A stretch of DNA of 64,000 bases from Zopfochytrium polystomum (GCA_025765615.1 JAIVFJ010000131.1:1-64000); one strand, 5' to 3'; shown: positions 33,276 to 45,274, counted from the first letter of the stretch. Translations and numbers: made by a program. Notes: generated by a model from the letters alone, not told the origin.

Positions 33276-34901
33276 ATGAGTGCAACGACTCGGACTGTTG
33301 CGGCGGCCACCGCTGCCGCAGCAACTGCAGCAGCAGCAGCACCATCCACCCGATCTTCTGCGGCGAAGGCGGCGGCGGCAGTCTCGAAGGGGCCAAAGGG
33401 GCCAAAGGGAACTGCCGCTAGAAAGACCGCTGCGGTTCGCGACGCCCACCCACTGCAGCTGCAGCGCGATGCCGCCGTGGCGGCGGCAACGGCCTTTGCA
33501 ACCGCCGAGAACGACGCCTCTTCCTTCGCCTCGCTCTTCCGCACGTCGCGCCTCGCTACCATCACCTACCCCCTCCGCTCGACCGACGCCGACTCGGCCC
33601 CCGCGTATGCCGCAGCCGGCACATCGATCCCGCGACCCCTCGCCCCCGCCTTCGCCCTCCGCCCCTCCCACCAACGGCAGCAGATCCTCACGGCCCCCGC
33701 ATCCGCCCGGCAGCGCGGCGAATGGGGACTTAAGCACACGCTGCCCGGCGACTGGCGCCCGTCTGTCGTGGCCGTGTCTGCGATCGACGACGGCGACCGC
33801 CGCATCGCCGTGTACCGCAGCGCGGTGGCGGACGTCGCAGACGCCGCGCGGTGGGGCGCCGTGTTTGCCGGCGTGGGCGCTCGCGAGGTGCCTGCGCTGC
33901 AGGCGCGGGCGTTTGCGGTCGAGGCGCGCGAGGCGGCTGCAAGAGCTGCCGAGGCTGAGGCGCACGCTGCCGGCGGCAAGGACAGGGCGGCGCCCGCGAT
34001 GGGAACCGCGTCCATGTTTGCGCCGCGCGTTGTTGTTGCCGGCCGCACCGGCTCCAGGCCCGTTGTCGGCGACCTGTCGCGCGTGTCGCTCGGCGAGTGG
34101 CGCGCGATGCTTCGGCGCGCGATGGCGCTCGGCCAGCGGTGGCGCGCGGCCCGCCGCGCCGTCATCGACGCGCGGGAGAACCCGCAGCTGCCGCTGCTCG
34201 GGGCCAGAAGGGGCGCCGGCGGCCCACAGGCGCCCGCGGCGTCCGTGACGGGCCTGCCGACGCTCAAAGTCGACGACCTGCTGTTCCAGCACTTTGGCGT
34301 GCGGTCCCGCCGCGAGGAGAAGCGCGATGGCGTGATCCACCCCATGTTCTACCGCACCCAGCACGGCGAGCTGCGCGCCGAGTCGTCCACGGGCCCCAAG
34401 CCCGTCATCGGCCGCCTCCTAAGCCGGCTCGGTCCCGACGGCTTCGCGGTCGGCATTTACGGCTACGTCGCGTACCTCCCGCGCAACGAGGCGATCATGG
34501 ACGATAGCGCCAGCGCCAACGTCACGGTGCGCGGCGTCGGCAGCGTGCGTGACCTCATCCGCGACGTCAAGTCGACCAACACGCTGCTGGAGGACGCGTT
34601 GAAGGAGAAGGGCCGCCGCGAAATCAAGGTGTGGATCGTGGCGGCGGAGCACGACGAGGCAGGACGGCCGGTCGTCATCGTGTCGATGCGCGAGCCGCAG
34701 CGCGGCGGGTCGTTGCTGGTGTCGTCTTCGTCGTCGTCCTCCACTCTCTCGAGGACGGTCGGAAGGTCGCCGACAGCGGCGGCGGCGGTCCCGCCGAAGG
34801 CCGGTCGAGCCGGCGTTACGCTCAGCAGCCTACCTAGTGGTGGTCGCTCCTCATCGGCCGGCGGCCAGCCGTTTGCGTCGGCCCGCGACCTGGACGTTTG
34901 A
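33276..34901 (+). CDS. MRP51: Mitochondrial small-subunit ribosomal protein Mrp51/mS51-like
   Basis: A single exon of 541 residues. The segment LFRTSRLATI, then LTAPASARQRGEWGLKHTLP, matches the conserved N-terminal motif of the fungal Mrp51 family (small residue-rich start, RG-x-WGLK-x-LP). Mrp51 is a fungus-specific small-subunit protein near the mRNA exit side and is needed for translation of some mitochondrial mRNAs. The N-terminus is rich in Ala, Thr, Ser and Lys with almost no acidic residues, which fits mitochondrial import. The later conserved block VDDLLFQHFGVRSRREE, then GRLLSRLGPDGFAVGI, is followed by a charged, Ser-rich tail. G+C is very high over the whole gene, which leaves long open frames on the other strand. 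Confidence 0.78.
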   Translation: MSATTRTVAAATAAAATAAAAAPSTRSSAAKAAAAVSKGPKGPKGTAARKTAAVRDAHPLQLQRDAAVAAATAFATAENDASSFASLFRTSRLATITYPLRSTDADSAPAYAAAGTSIPRPLAPAFALRPSHQRQQILTAPASARQRGEWGLKHTLPGDWRPSVVAVSAIDDGDRRIAVYRSAVADVADAARWGAVFAGVGAREVPALQARAFAVEAREAAARAAEAEAHAAGGKDRAAPAMGTASMFAPRVVVAGRTGSRPVVGDLSRVSLGEWRAMLRRAMALGQRWRAARRAVIDARENPQLPLLGARRGAGGPQAPAASVTGLPTLKVDDLLFQHFGVRSRREEKRDGVIHPMFYRTQHGELRAESSTGPKPVIGRLLSRLGPDGFAVGIYGYVAYLPRNEAIMDDSASANVTVRGVGSVRDLIRDVKSTNTLLEDALKEKGRREIKVWIVAAEHDEAGRPVVIVSMREPQRGGSLLVSSSSSSSTLSRTVGRSPTAAAAVPPKAGRAGVTLSSLPSGGRSSSAGGQPFASARDLDV

Positions 34902-35119
34902 TGAAGAGACACTTGACGCAACCGAGAAACTCGTGCCAAGGATTGGTGGGCGATTTCGGATGTCTGGTTATTTACGAACGAGAGGGGGGGAATATTGAGC
35001 GAGTGGGTTGGTGTGGATTGAAAGCCAATAAAATAGGCCTTCGTCAGCAATTGATAATTTCCCCGATTGGAAAGGACAACTCTCCAACCAACCAACCAAC
35101 CAACCAACCCACGACACAT
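34902..35119. promoter_or_regulatory. Spacer and likely promoter of the elongase gene
   Basis: It contains GCCAAT followed by AAAATAGG near 35021-35036 and a (CCAA)n run at 35089-35108, directly before the elongase start. Confidence 0.4.
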
Positions 35120-36772
35120 ATGGCAGCCGCAGCACTCCTCGACGGCCTCCTCACCGCGCCGCCTGGGTCGACGCCCTACACCCTGCAGATGGACCCGACG
35201 CGCTGGTCTCTTCAGCAGCTGTGGTCCCCCGCCGGATTCGTGTGGAAAGTCGGCTCCACGCCCTTTGCGGACCTGCAGGTGGGTGCGGGTCGGGTCGCGG
35301 AACCTTTGCCCTCCATGCGGGCGTGCCGCCGTGCCGCGCTGTCCAGCACCCGTGCTTCCTCGTGGAGACATTCTCATCCGGGTGCCGAACGCACGGCAGC
35401 CGTTCAGCCCGCGTCCGCTCCCCGCCTGTACTCTCGACTGAACCGCTCATCCCGGTGCTCCCGCCGGCTCAGGTCATTCTCCTCTCCTGGATTGCCTACG
35501 CCACCGTCATCCTCTCGCTCCGGGTAAGCACTCCCACCCTGATCCGATCGTGGAATTGCGAGGCCCAACTCACTTCTGACACAAACGCACCCACCCTCCT
35601 TCACCAGGCGTACATGTCGACCCGCGAGCCGTTCAAGCTCCGCCTCGTCACTGCTGTGCACAACATGATCCTGTGCGTGTGGTCGCTCGCCATGTTCGGA
35701 GGCGCGCTGGTCGAAATTATACGCCGTGCGGCGGTGAGGAGCCCTTCAACTGCAACTGCCTCGCATATCCCCCCCACTCCCCGTCTGCTTTCCTGACCTG
35801 CCCGATACCCGTGAAACCGTCACATGTCAGACGCTTGGGGTGGACGAAGTGTTTTGCACGACGGACGCGAACTCGCTGCGGGGCCCGCTGTTTTACACGA
35901 CCTACATCTACTACCTGAGCAAGTACTATGAGCTGCTGGATACTGTTATATTGGTGCTGAAAAAGGTTTGGACTTTTCTCGTTGTCAATTCCCTTGCCGC
36001 CTATGTCATTCGCAATTGGTTGCACCTTCTTTTGGTTGTGTTCATTCCCGTCTCCCAATGCGTTACTCACCCTTCCCCGCCAGAAACCGCTCATTTTCCT
36101 TCACTGGTACCACCACGCGATCGTAATTTTGATGGTTTGGAGCTGGCTGGAGTTCGGCGTGACGTTCTCCAGGTAAGCGTGCGTGTATGCGACCCCACTT
36201 TCATTTCTCTTTGTACCGTATTAATGTGCTGGCACAATCCTCGTGTCGTTCGTCCCATTCAAATCCACCTGAAGCCTCGGAATGTTGGCGAACACACTTG
36301 TGCACGTGTTCATGTGAGTGGCAACCAAACTGGTTTCTGCCACGGTCCCACCTTGTCCCAGACTCACTTTGCGCCAAACGACAGGTACTACTACTATTAC
36401 GCGTCATCGCTTGGCCAAAACGTCTGGTTCAAGGTGCGTGTACTCCATTTACTCCCTTGCAGCAAAGGCACAAAAGGATTCTCCCCGTCCTCCCGTCCTC
36501 CCAGTACTCTGCTAACCACAACCCCATTACCGCAGAAATACATCACGATGGGCCAGATCGTCCAATTCAGCACCTCGTTCTTGCTCAGCATCCCGTACCT
36601 GTACTACCACTTCCAAAAGGGATGCGAGGGCTGGAACGCCTTTGTGTTTTCGTCTGTGGTCAACGCTTCGTTTTTGTTGCTGTTTATGGACTTTTATCGC
36701 AGGTCGTACCGCGCGGGGGCGGCAAAGAAGGGTGACAAGGGGAAGCAGAAGGGGGAGAAGAAGTCGCAGTGA
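35120..36772 (+). CDS. Very-long-chain fatty acid elongase (ELO family)
   Basis: Seven exons in phase: 35120-35278, 35473-35523, 35608-35733, 35831-35965, 36084-36172, 36385-36433, 36536-36772. ELO proteins catalyse the condensing step, acyl-CoA plus malonyl-CoA to 3-ketoacyl-CoA, in the ER membrane. Visible family motifs are KYYELLDTVILVLKK, the catalytic HWYHHA, and YYYYYASS in the next membrane segment, then QIVQFSTSFLL. Several hydrophobic segments are present. The C-terminus is strongly basic (KKGDKGKQKGEKKSQ), consistent with lysine-based ER retrieval. The total of about 280 residues is normal. Substrate chain length cannot be told from the sequence alone. Confidence 0.92.
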
Positions 36773-36864
36773 TGGGGTGGGCAATCAGGTGGAAGGGCCG
36801 GGGACGCGGATTGTTTATCGGGGGAGCGCGGAGGGGTTGGTTGGGTTTGAGACCTGTAGAGTTT

Positions 36865-36870
36865 AATAAA
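36865..36870 (+). terminator. Poly(A) signal of the elongase gene
   Basis: AATAAA lies 93 bp past the stop. Confidence 0.4.
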
Positions 36871-36899
36871 AGTGCCTCACGGGGATTTAAAAGAGGGGG

Positions 36900-38460
36900 G
36901 GTGACAGTTGTGCACCCCTGGTTCGCACCTCTTGTCCGTGGGAGGGAGCGTCATGCAGTACAGTGGGCGCGTTGGGGCGAAAACGCGCAGGCGACTAGAA
37001 GAAAATGTACAATACAGTTTCCCGCACCAATGCCACGCACCCCAAAGATTACCCAACCTCTCACCTGCAGTGCTTCTTCGAATGATGTTGGGCGATGCAC
37101 CTTTGGTACGGGATGAAGCTGACCGTTGGGCCGATGACATTCGTCAGGAAATTTGGAAGCTACTTCAAGACTCAGTAAGCATTCGAGCAGACACCCCGCA
37201 CTAAACTTTTCGACGATTTCCACCACGCGACCCTGCGCTGGTTACCCATTCTCTGCCCTGAAAACGCCCCATATAGAATTGCTTCAGAGTGCCCATTCCA
37301 CCAACCACATCCTCCACTGCCTGCGGTCAATCGCTGGCCGCGCTGAGAGCCGGCCTTTTGGCAGCCGCTGCCTCCGTCCTTCGTCTTGGGTACCCGCGTT
37401 CGCACCGCGGGCACCATGCCGCTCGCTTTGGTGAACGTCAGCTTTGGACCGGGTTTCGCTGCTGTCTTACCTTGAGCTTTTGGTCCTTTCGGGGGTTCGT
37501 GAGCTCGAGCGGGAGATTTGAACAGTGAGGACGGAAGATATTTTCGCGGACCTTGCGCTCCGTTGCTCGCGCGTCGCTGTGATCGTCCTTCCACGTGATC
37601 GGTCCTGAATTAGAACCCACACTCTACACACACATCCTGACAACCAGAATCAACAAGATCCATTCTACACTCGGCACAAACAAACTGAAAGAGGGCAGGC
37701 CACAAGCGCTTTTTTTGGATGGAAAGGTCTTTCGGTTGCGGAAGCGGCCTTGCCCTTGAGGGGTGATTCGGAAGTACTGGGTAGTCGCCTCACCAGGAGG
37801 GCTGCAGACCACCATCGTTCGAGACCGTACTCTTTACGAGCCTTTGACGACGTGCGTCTCGCCCTGGTAAACCGTGCGCTCGAGGTGGCTCTCCATCTCA
37901 CAGCTCAGAAGGAAGCTATCAACCTCCCATCACCTGCTGCTCGTAGCTTCCAGTGACTGATTTTCGACACGCAAATCCGCTGCCGGCCGGCGGACTCAAG
38001 GAAAACGCTACGCAAGCGACTAAGACTTGACTTAATTCCAATCCGATGCTCACCACCAACAACCGGCTGCCTCTCCTCCTCATCTTTGTCCTCCTCTTCT
38101 TCATCGTCCGCCCCGCAAAGCGTAGAACATTTTCAAGGTTGTTGTGGGAGACAGTGCTTCCTTCGAGCTGCCTGGGAATTAGCACATTCCCTGACCCACT
38201 CTCTTGCATGGGCGACGCACAGCGCGTTCTGCGGTTTAACGGTCCCCTCACCGTCAACCTTCCCGAGCGCTCCCCGACTGTCTTCCACAAAAGTCGTCCT
38301 TCCCTTTTATGGCACCTCCTGCTCGTGGGAGTTTATACTCCCTCTGTCGGCCCCTCGGCCCATGAGAGGCAACATCCCATGAAATTATCACCGCCGCTGG
38401 CGGCGGCAGCCGGCTGTGACGGGGGCCGCAGCATCAGCGAGGAAGGCGCCACAGCCAATA
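36900..38460. other. Gene-poor stretch with orphan coding-like fragments
   Basis: Possible exons on the + strand: about 37068-37173 (LVRDEADRWADDIRQEIWKL, with CTGCAG before and GTAAGC after), and about 37621-37760 (LKEGRPQALFLDGKVFRLRK). A 140-codon + frame at 38046-38468 starts with a hydrophobic leader-like stretch (LPLLLIFVLLFFIV). On the - strand a 140-codon basic frame runs 37594-37172. None matches a family I know, and they do not join convincingly into one gene. This could be a young or decaying gene, or element debris. Confidence 0.3.
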
Positions 38461-39700
38461 CCCTTTGATAACGCCTTGGAAACTAAAGAACTGGGAATAA
38501 TAATAGGGTCCCGATCCTTGCAGTTTTATGACAGGTACACTTGTTTTTGCAAATAAAATCCCTAGACTTTATCACTGAGACCTCGGTGTAGTCTCACAAT
38601 GATTTTACGGATTTTCCTGAAACTGACGACACAATAGGTTCGGGTCTGTCTTGTGCCTCTTGCTGCTAACCAGTCAGTTCCGCCTAACAGGGGGATGCCC
38701 TGGGACCCAATGCATTAGGTAGGGTAACAGTGTACCAGTTGTATCTGTGACTGGAGGTCACGTGGCGGTCACGTGACTCATGGGAGAGGAGTAGCGTGGG
38801 AAACAAAGAAAAAAAAAACAACCACCACGTTTGTCCATCCTAGAAGACGCGGTCAAATCCAACACCGTTGCCATCTTCTCTCTTCTATTCTGAGGTTGTG
38901 TTTGTGCCTTTGGGAGTGTTGGAGTATACGCACTTTATTCAAGATCCTCTGACCCGTTGGTACTCCTCTGAGGGTATTTCAGCGCTGTACGAGTGCTTTG
39001 TAAGGTTCCTGAGGTTTCGATCCACACCACATCATTGTGCTTTACACTAGCAATTTGATAGGAATTAATTGGAGCCATGATCACTTCTTTGCTCAAATAC
39101 TCCATGGCGCTTTGGCCGCATCAGCATGATGCAACAGGGTGTCATCTTCTCCCATCTCCAGGGCTGGGCCACCTGACTGTCTCCCGAATCTTTGACTCCC
39201 AGGCATTCAGTCATTGTGACTTAGAGGTGCTTTCCAGGCTGTGCCTCTGCCTGCCAACTGTGTCTCTGGCACCTTGCTATAAATGGGGGCCAGCTTGGCA
39301 GCCCCCAGTGCAGCAACTGGACACACAGCACCCCATATAAAAACAAACCATTATTGCAACACATACGTTTTGAACCTACAACGAGTCACTGACCAATCTG
39401 CAACACTAGCAACACTTGCGACACTCCGGTCACCATTTTGACACATCACTCACGCAGTTATAACACCAACTGTGACTTTTGAGTGCTGCACCCTTGGGGG
39501 GTTGATAACCTTCGCACAAGTTTACCTACGCGTGGGAGCGAACTCCAACAGGGAGTGCCCTTCTTGCACTGGTCCACAGCTGCGCCAGTTATCGGTGTGG
39601 CGATGCCCGCGCCCATCCTTCAGAGTATTATCCCTCTGAACTTTAATTCCTTGTGTTTGAGACTATGTTAGACAGATCAGTAGGGATACTTCATGGACTA
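38461..39700. other. AT-richer non-coding island, candidate mobile-element remnant
   Basis: The composition changes abruptly to a nearly even base mix with few CpG. The longest frame is 87 codons. TATA-like motifs occur at about 39278-39285 (CTATAAAT) and 39334-39341 (ATATAAAA). Two copies of GGTCACGTG lie at about 38755-38775. No flanking repeat pair was found, so a solo LTR or other element is only a possibility. Confidence 0.35.
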
Positions 39701-39979
39701 GGCAAGTAGTAAGGTTGAAACACCCTCCGCCGACGACGACGGACGACGACAGCGAAGAGCCGAACGACCACGACATCTCGGACCCCCGTCGCTGCTGTGT
39801 GGTGATGTTTTGCGCCCGCACGCGTCAGCGTACAACGAGGGTAAACACGCTGAATGCAACGCGCACACGACACGCTTGTGTGCATTTATTTTTTTTCGCA
39901 AACTAAACAAAAAAAAAAAAAAAAAAAGGATAGCACAACAATCAGTGCGAACGGGGATGAAACGGTTAGAAAACCAATC

Positions 39980-42900
39980 TCAGTCGGCGGCAAGTCGGGA
40001 TGCGGTCGCAATGCGACCCCCATCGATAACAACTTCGATCTCCAGGGCACGCGACAGGTAGTTTTCCCACACGACCCCAAGCCCGTCGCCCGCCTCTTCC
40101 ACGCGGCGCGCAGCCGAAGGACCCGTAGACCCCGCAACACCCCCGCCCCCGCCGCCGCCGCCGCCGCCGCCGGGGATACCCACAAGCCCGCCAACGCCGC
40201 TACCAGCGCCATAGACGGGACCGCCAAAGCCGCGGCAGTTGCGGATGTGCAGGCGCTTCAGCGTCTTCCACCGCGCGTCGGCGAACTTGACGATGCCGCG
40301 CGGCGTCAGCGCCGGACCCGTGGTGTGAGACGCCGGTGAGGCAGATGCAGAGGTCGAGGACGAGACCGCCTCACCGACTCTTCCGGCGGCTCCTCCTCTG
40401 CGACCACCTGTGCCTCGGCCGAAAGACGGGTACCGCTGCGTGTCGACGCCAGCATTGTCGAGAAACAGCGTGTGCAGCCGCGGCAAGAGCGAAAGCGAGT
40501 TGACCAGAACGTGGTCGGTGATGCCGATCGGCCCTGCCAGGTCTAGCACTCGGAGGCGCTTTCCTGCGGGGCCGGTCGCCAGAGCGTGGAAGGACTCCGC
40601 CTCTGGCGAGGTCGGCGCGTTTTGCGCGTTGACTCCCCTGATCTCAGAGTTTGGCTTTACTCTCGATGATTCCGGTTCGGGCAGTCCGTTCCCTTTCGCT
40701 GGAGAGGCTGGAGCCCCGCCCGTGGCTTTGCCGCATTCAGAGTCGCGCCTTCGGGATCGGCTCTCACGCGGAGTGAAGTGTTGAGATGTGGGCACTTCGT
40801 CGCCTGGAAACCGTCCAGAGGCACGGTAGAGTGACGCCAAAAACGGTCCAGGAGAGCGTGGGGAGCTAGGCGTTGTAACGGCGTTTCGTAACGATGGTGA
40901 AAGGAGTGAGGGCGAATTCGAAATGGCGGTTGCAAGTGATGACAAGGAGGAGGATGGTCTCTGGGATCTATTCGTTGATTCAGCTCGGGTCGCCGCCCCT
41001 TGAGCGGATGAGGGTGGTCGGTAACGGTGACTCATTGCCCATAAGGGGGGACTCCAGCGAGACAACCGAAGATATAAAAGATTGCGGCAGGACTTTGCGA
41101 TCGCCGCCATTGTTTTCGGAAAGGTGAAGTTGAATGTGAAATCGATCCCTTTGAGAATGCGTTAATGATTCGATTGCTGGAAATCACTTCAACTGCTCTT
41201 ACATTGAAGGTTAGGGCAAGCCTTTGGAATGGATGAAAGGTCGGCATCGGAAAAGCCATGGTGGCTCAACAATTCGACCTTCTTTAGCTTTGCCGCCATC
41301 GGGGAACCAATCGGAATCAGCAATGACAGCTTGCATTTGGCTGGGCGCAAGGCTGGAGGGGCCCTTTTGGTTCTTTGCTGCTCCACTTGTAAGTCAGTTA
41401 TTGTAAGTTCGCGAATGTTTGGACATTTAGGAGCAAAGCTGCGCAAAGAGGCCGCATTCACTTCTATGTGATGTACAAGGAGGGATTGCAAGGTACTTCC
41501 AACACGGTTTGGAATGTGTTCGAGGCCATTCAGCGATAGCGCTTCGCCATTCAGCTCAAAGTACTCAATTATCGGGGCTTTGGTCAAGAATGCACTGAGG
41601 AGATCGTCATTAAATATACTGGTATGCTTCGAATGGAATTTCAAGGCTTTCAGCCGTTGAATCGCGTCAGCGTCAACCAGTGCCTGAATCAATTCTGTGG
41701 TCACCCCAATGTGAATTGTGAGTTCAAACGAGGTAAGTTTTCGAAGCGATTCTGAGGCTGTTCAAACGAAACACCATTAATAACCCCTTCATGGGAAAGT
41801 CGGGTCGTTTATACCTGCGCATAGAGCGGTTATGACAGTGCGGTCCGCGACAAGGGACAGGTTCTTCAAATTTTTGCAGCTCGCAAACAAAACATCCAGC
41901 CCCGTCGGAACGAAGTCCAGCATTACAATATTCAATCGCAAAGTCTTTAGCGGAGTAAAGCAAACGTTGTTCAATTCTGAAGCCCTGGCAGGGTAACGAA
42001 CCTCCAAGAACGGACACACCAATCCGAGCTTCTCCATATTCCAGGTCTGCCAAGTGCACCAAAGGAGCCAAAATCCGCGGGTCTGGATTCGAGAGTCTTC
42101 GCCGGTGGATATTTCGCGAACGTGGCTGGACGAGCGCGTCACTCCGTTTTCGTTCATGGCCCAGAAGTACGATTTGATTCGACCTAGGCGGAGTTCTTAA
42201 GAAAAAGGAATCGACCCATGCAACGAGACCATTAAGGCGGAGAAAACTTACAACAACCCATTAGATTCACAGATATCAGCTTTGACATTCGAAACAGCCG
42301 GCGAACGGATGCATCCGTGATCTTGAAAAGGTAGCTGAGATTCAGGAACTGAAGCCACGAGACCCAAGTCGAGACAGCTTCGATTCCCATGTCATCGACG
42401 CCCTCGCAATGCGAGATATCCAAAGATATCAGGGATTTTAGCGACCGGAGAAAGTACGGAGACCCGGAGGCAACCAAAGGGCATCCACTCATCACCAAAT
42501 GAGTAAGCGTTGTCCCCAGCATCTGGCCAACAGGCGTGCTCTCGAAAACGTACGGGTCAAAGGAGGTGCAGGAGACATCCAGCCTCGTGAGTCGCGAAAA
42601 GCGGAGGCGCGGACCGAGGTCGAGGCCGCGCGGGTCTGTGGCGCAGCCGCGGAGGGGCGGCGCGGTCTTCATGCACGGAGCCACCGAGCTCAAAAGCATC
42701 AAGAATTTGGACTGGAACGAGTCCGGCGATCCGGGAGTCTCGATAAACTTCTCGCCGCCGAGCGTGTGGCGGTTGGACAGGTCCAGGAACGTCCACAGCT
42801 CCGACGCGCCGTAGAGAACGCTTCGCCACCGCAGGTTCACCATGGCGCAGCGGCAGCGCGTTTGGGCGTCGACGAGGCGGAAAACGAGGACCATGAGCTC

Positions 42901-43365
42901 CGGCGGGACCAGCTGATCGAAAACGTTGCCTGCTGCGGAGAGGGGCGAGGTGTCGTCCACCACGACCACCGGCGCCTTTTGCGGCTCGGCATCAGCGGCA
43001 GAGTCCTTGGGGGCGGGGGCTGGGCATCGGCACGCTCCGCACGCGGTGACTGGCGAAGACGCTGCGCAGGCGGAGCAGGCAGAGTCGGCAGTTGCCGCCG
43101 TTGCCGCCGTTCTGGCGGCCTTGTGCGCCAGCAGGGCTGTGGCGGTGGTGGTGGGTAACGAAGCAGGAGCAGCAGGCTGGAGCTCCCGGTTCTGTTGCTG
43201 CTGGTGGTGTTGTTTATGGTGACGGCGACGGCGGTGAACGCGCTGCTGCTGCTGCTGCTGCTGGTGGTGGCGCGAAGGAGGGGGAGTAACGGTAGGAGTA
43301 AGAGGAGAAAGAGGAGGAGGAGAAGAAGGAAGATTGGGGGCGGCGCGGACGCCGGCGCCGCTCAT
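39980..43365 (-). CDS. F-box/leucine-rich-repeat protein
   Basis: The first exon begins at 43365. A long low-complexity head (His/Gln, Ser/Pro, Ala) includes a small Cys cluster (ACGACRCPAP). An F-box follows: FDQLVPPELMVLVFRLVDAQ then CRCAMVNLRWRSVLY. LRR units come next (RLTRLDVSCTSFD, LTHLVMSGCPL, SLISLDISHCEGVDD, LQFLNLSYLFKITD). Further LRR exons lie at about 42180-41810 (TPLKTLRLNIVML), 41760-41205 (PNIRELTITDL), and 41125-39980 (RVLDLAGPIGITD, KTLKRLHIRNCRGFGG), the last with a long Ser/Pro insert and a Gly run. Such proteins are substrate adaptors of SCF ubiquitin ligases through Skp1. Joins in the middle are uncertain: at about 42080-41960 two frames both look coding, so a tiny intron or two genes cannot be excluded. 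Confidence 0.68.
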
Positions 43366-43591
43366 CTGTTTTTTCGACTTTTTGTGATTTCGGCATGCTT
43401 TATCATGCTTGTTTCACACTCTCTCTCTTTTCCTCTTTTTTTTTTTCTTCGTTTTCTTCTTCTTCTTCTTCTTTGTCTTCTTTTTCTTTGTATTCTGTCA
43501 CAAAAACTGTTCTCGAAGGAGCTTCGGCAGTCCACAGACGACTGCGGCAACAGCAGCAGCAGAGAGGGAGAAGTGCCCCAGAGATAAAGAA

Positions 43592-43594
<3 letters not shown>

Positions 43595-43632
<38 letters not shown>
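43595..43632. repeat. (GA)n microsatellite
   Basis: About 38 bp of GA repeat in the short spacer between FCF2 (3' end) and the F-box gene (5' end). Confidence 0.85.
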
Positions 43633-43735
43633 CCGTGCGTGGGAGCAAGAGACACAAAGAGAAAGGGAACAACAATGAATGGAGCACTGTCGGTCACTCA
43701 TTTGATGCTGCGGAGAGAACAGCGCCGGTCAGTTT

Positions 43736-44921
43736 TCAACGCTTGGTTTTCTTCCGCGCGTCCTTCTTCCGCGAGTCGTTCTTCTTGCCGCCCCCAACCC
43801 TAGCCCCTCGCGATTTCTTCAGGAGCCTCTTTGGCGTCTTGAACGCCCGGTCCTTGTGGATCTCGACCATCTTCCTGTTGATGTACGACTTGGTCTTCGG
43901 GTCCGAGAGAAGGTCTTCCACAATGCCAGAGCGCGAGCGATCCTTCCGAGTCAGCCGCGCCGAGTAGAAGTCGGCCGCGCCAGTCTCGATCGTGCCAATT
44001 TGGAAGAATTTGGGTATCGCGGCTGTTTTTTTCTCCGGGTTCTTGTAGTGCCTTTTGGGATCGAGCACAGATCTTGCGTTGATCACCATGAGGTCGTGCT
44101 TGACCGCATCCGTCAGTTCCGTCGACTTCATGTCAAACCACTTCGGTCCTGCGGTTTCAACAACCATCTGCAGTACCGCTTCGTCAGCAATGTTGGGAAC
44201 CAAAAAACAAAAAAATAAAATAAATAAGAAAAGGAAGTCGCCCGGCACCTTCTTCTTGGTTTTATCGTCATGGTCCAGCTCTGGTGGAACGTCTTCCGTA
44301 TTGTTTGCGATGACAACCTTTTCAAGTACACCCGTCTTTGGCGCCACTTGCGACGGTCTGCTTTCCGAATCTTTGATTTGAATCCTCGCTGGGTCAATCC
44401 TGACTGGTCCCGAGCTATTTTTCTCCACAAGGTATGGCTTCAAGGCTGCCCCCGGTTCCAATCGACAATCGCTGACAAGGGTCAAGGTTGAGTGTGTGCA
44501 CAACAAGGATACGAATCGCGGCATGGGAGATGGCAAAAGCAACTCACTCCAGTCTGTTCCGCCGAGGTCGCTTCTCGGAGCTCGCCTCCTCCTTGTTCTT
44601 CTTCAGCGCAGCAGTCGCCTTGACCAGTAGCCGGTCCAGGTCCGCCTCATCCGGGTCGAGGGCGCGCTCCAAGTCCATCGTCGTCTTTTTCGGCGTCCCC
44701 GCCGGCGACCGCGCGGGGAACGCTGCTGCTATTGCTGCGGTCGACGGAGAGGCCGCCACCACGGCGGCAGCCAGCGACTCGCGTCGTTCCCAGTTTTTCA
44801 AGAACGCAGCGCCGGCGGAAATCTCGGGCGAGCCGCTGCTGCCGGATCGGCCCCCGCTGCTGCCGTCGTCGTCGCTCATAACGCCTTTGCCTTCGAGGGG
44901 CTCCGATCTGCAATCCGCCAA
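43736..44921 (-). CDS. FCF2: rRNA-processing protein Fcf2 (DNTTIP2-like)
   Basis: Exons 44921-44548, 44471-44249 and 44167-43736 join in phase. The Fcf2 domain fills the last exon: AGPKWFDMKSTELTDAVKHD, VLDPKRHYKN, PKFFQIGTIETGAADFYSA and RLTRKDRSRSGIVEDLL. Fcf2 acts with Utp/Fcf1 factors in the nucleolar SSU processome for early 35S pre-rRNA cleavages. The tail is a Lys/Arg-rich nuclear/nucleolar signal (KKNDSRKKDARKKTKR). The start may be Met 44921 or Met 44879 (MSDDDGSSGG). The second intron is AT-rich and lacks in-frame stops; spliced removal restores the expected spacing before the Fcf2 domain. Confidence 0.88.
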
Positions 44922-45274
44922 GATCTCTCTCTGATCCAGATTGCGTGCGGGGGGTGGAGGTGTGGTGGGGGTATGAAGTGTGGTGTGAAGTGGGGCTTGG
45001 TGGTAGTGGATTCGCCCCGGTGTGGCTGGCTGGCTGGCTGGCTAGCTGAGAGCGAAAGAACAAGATTGTTCCTGTGAAAGTCAACGAACGAGATGATTCA
45101 CGTGCCTGACAAGGAAGGTACGTGACAAGAGGGCTGCTCCCGACTGACCGGTTCCGGGTTTCAAATCTATCCAATCCACAAGAACAAATCATTAACAACT
45201 ATAAAAGAATAGGGAAAAGAAAAAAGAAAAACTACGAAAAAACTTACAAAAAAAAAAAAATAAATTACAAGCTC

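Noticed and set aside
33090..34364. 424-codon frame on the - strand opposite Mrp51
   Set aside because: A by-product of very high G+C; Arg/Gly/Ala-rich without motifs, while the + strand carries the Mrp51 signature.
37172..37594. 140-codon basic - strand frame
   Set aside because: No start context or family match; the + strand fragment opposite it is at least as plausible, so neither is called a gene.
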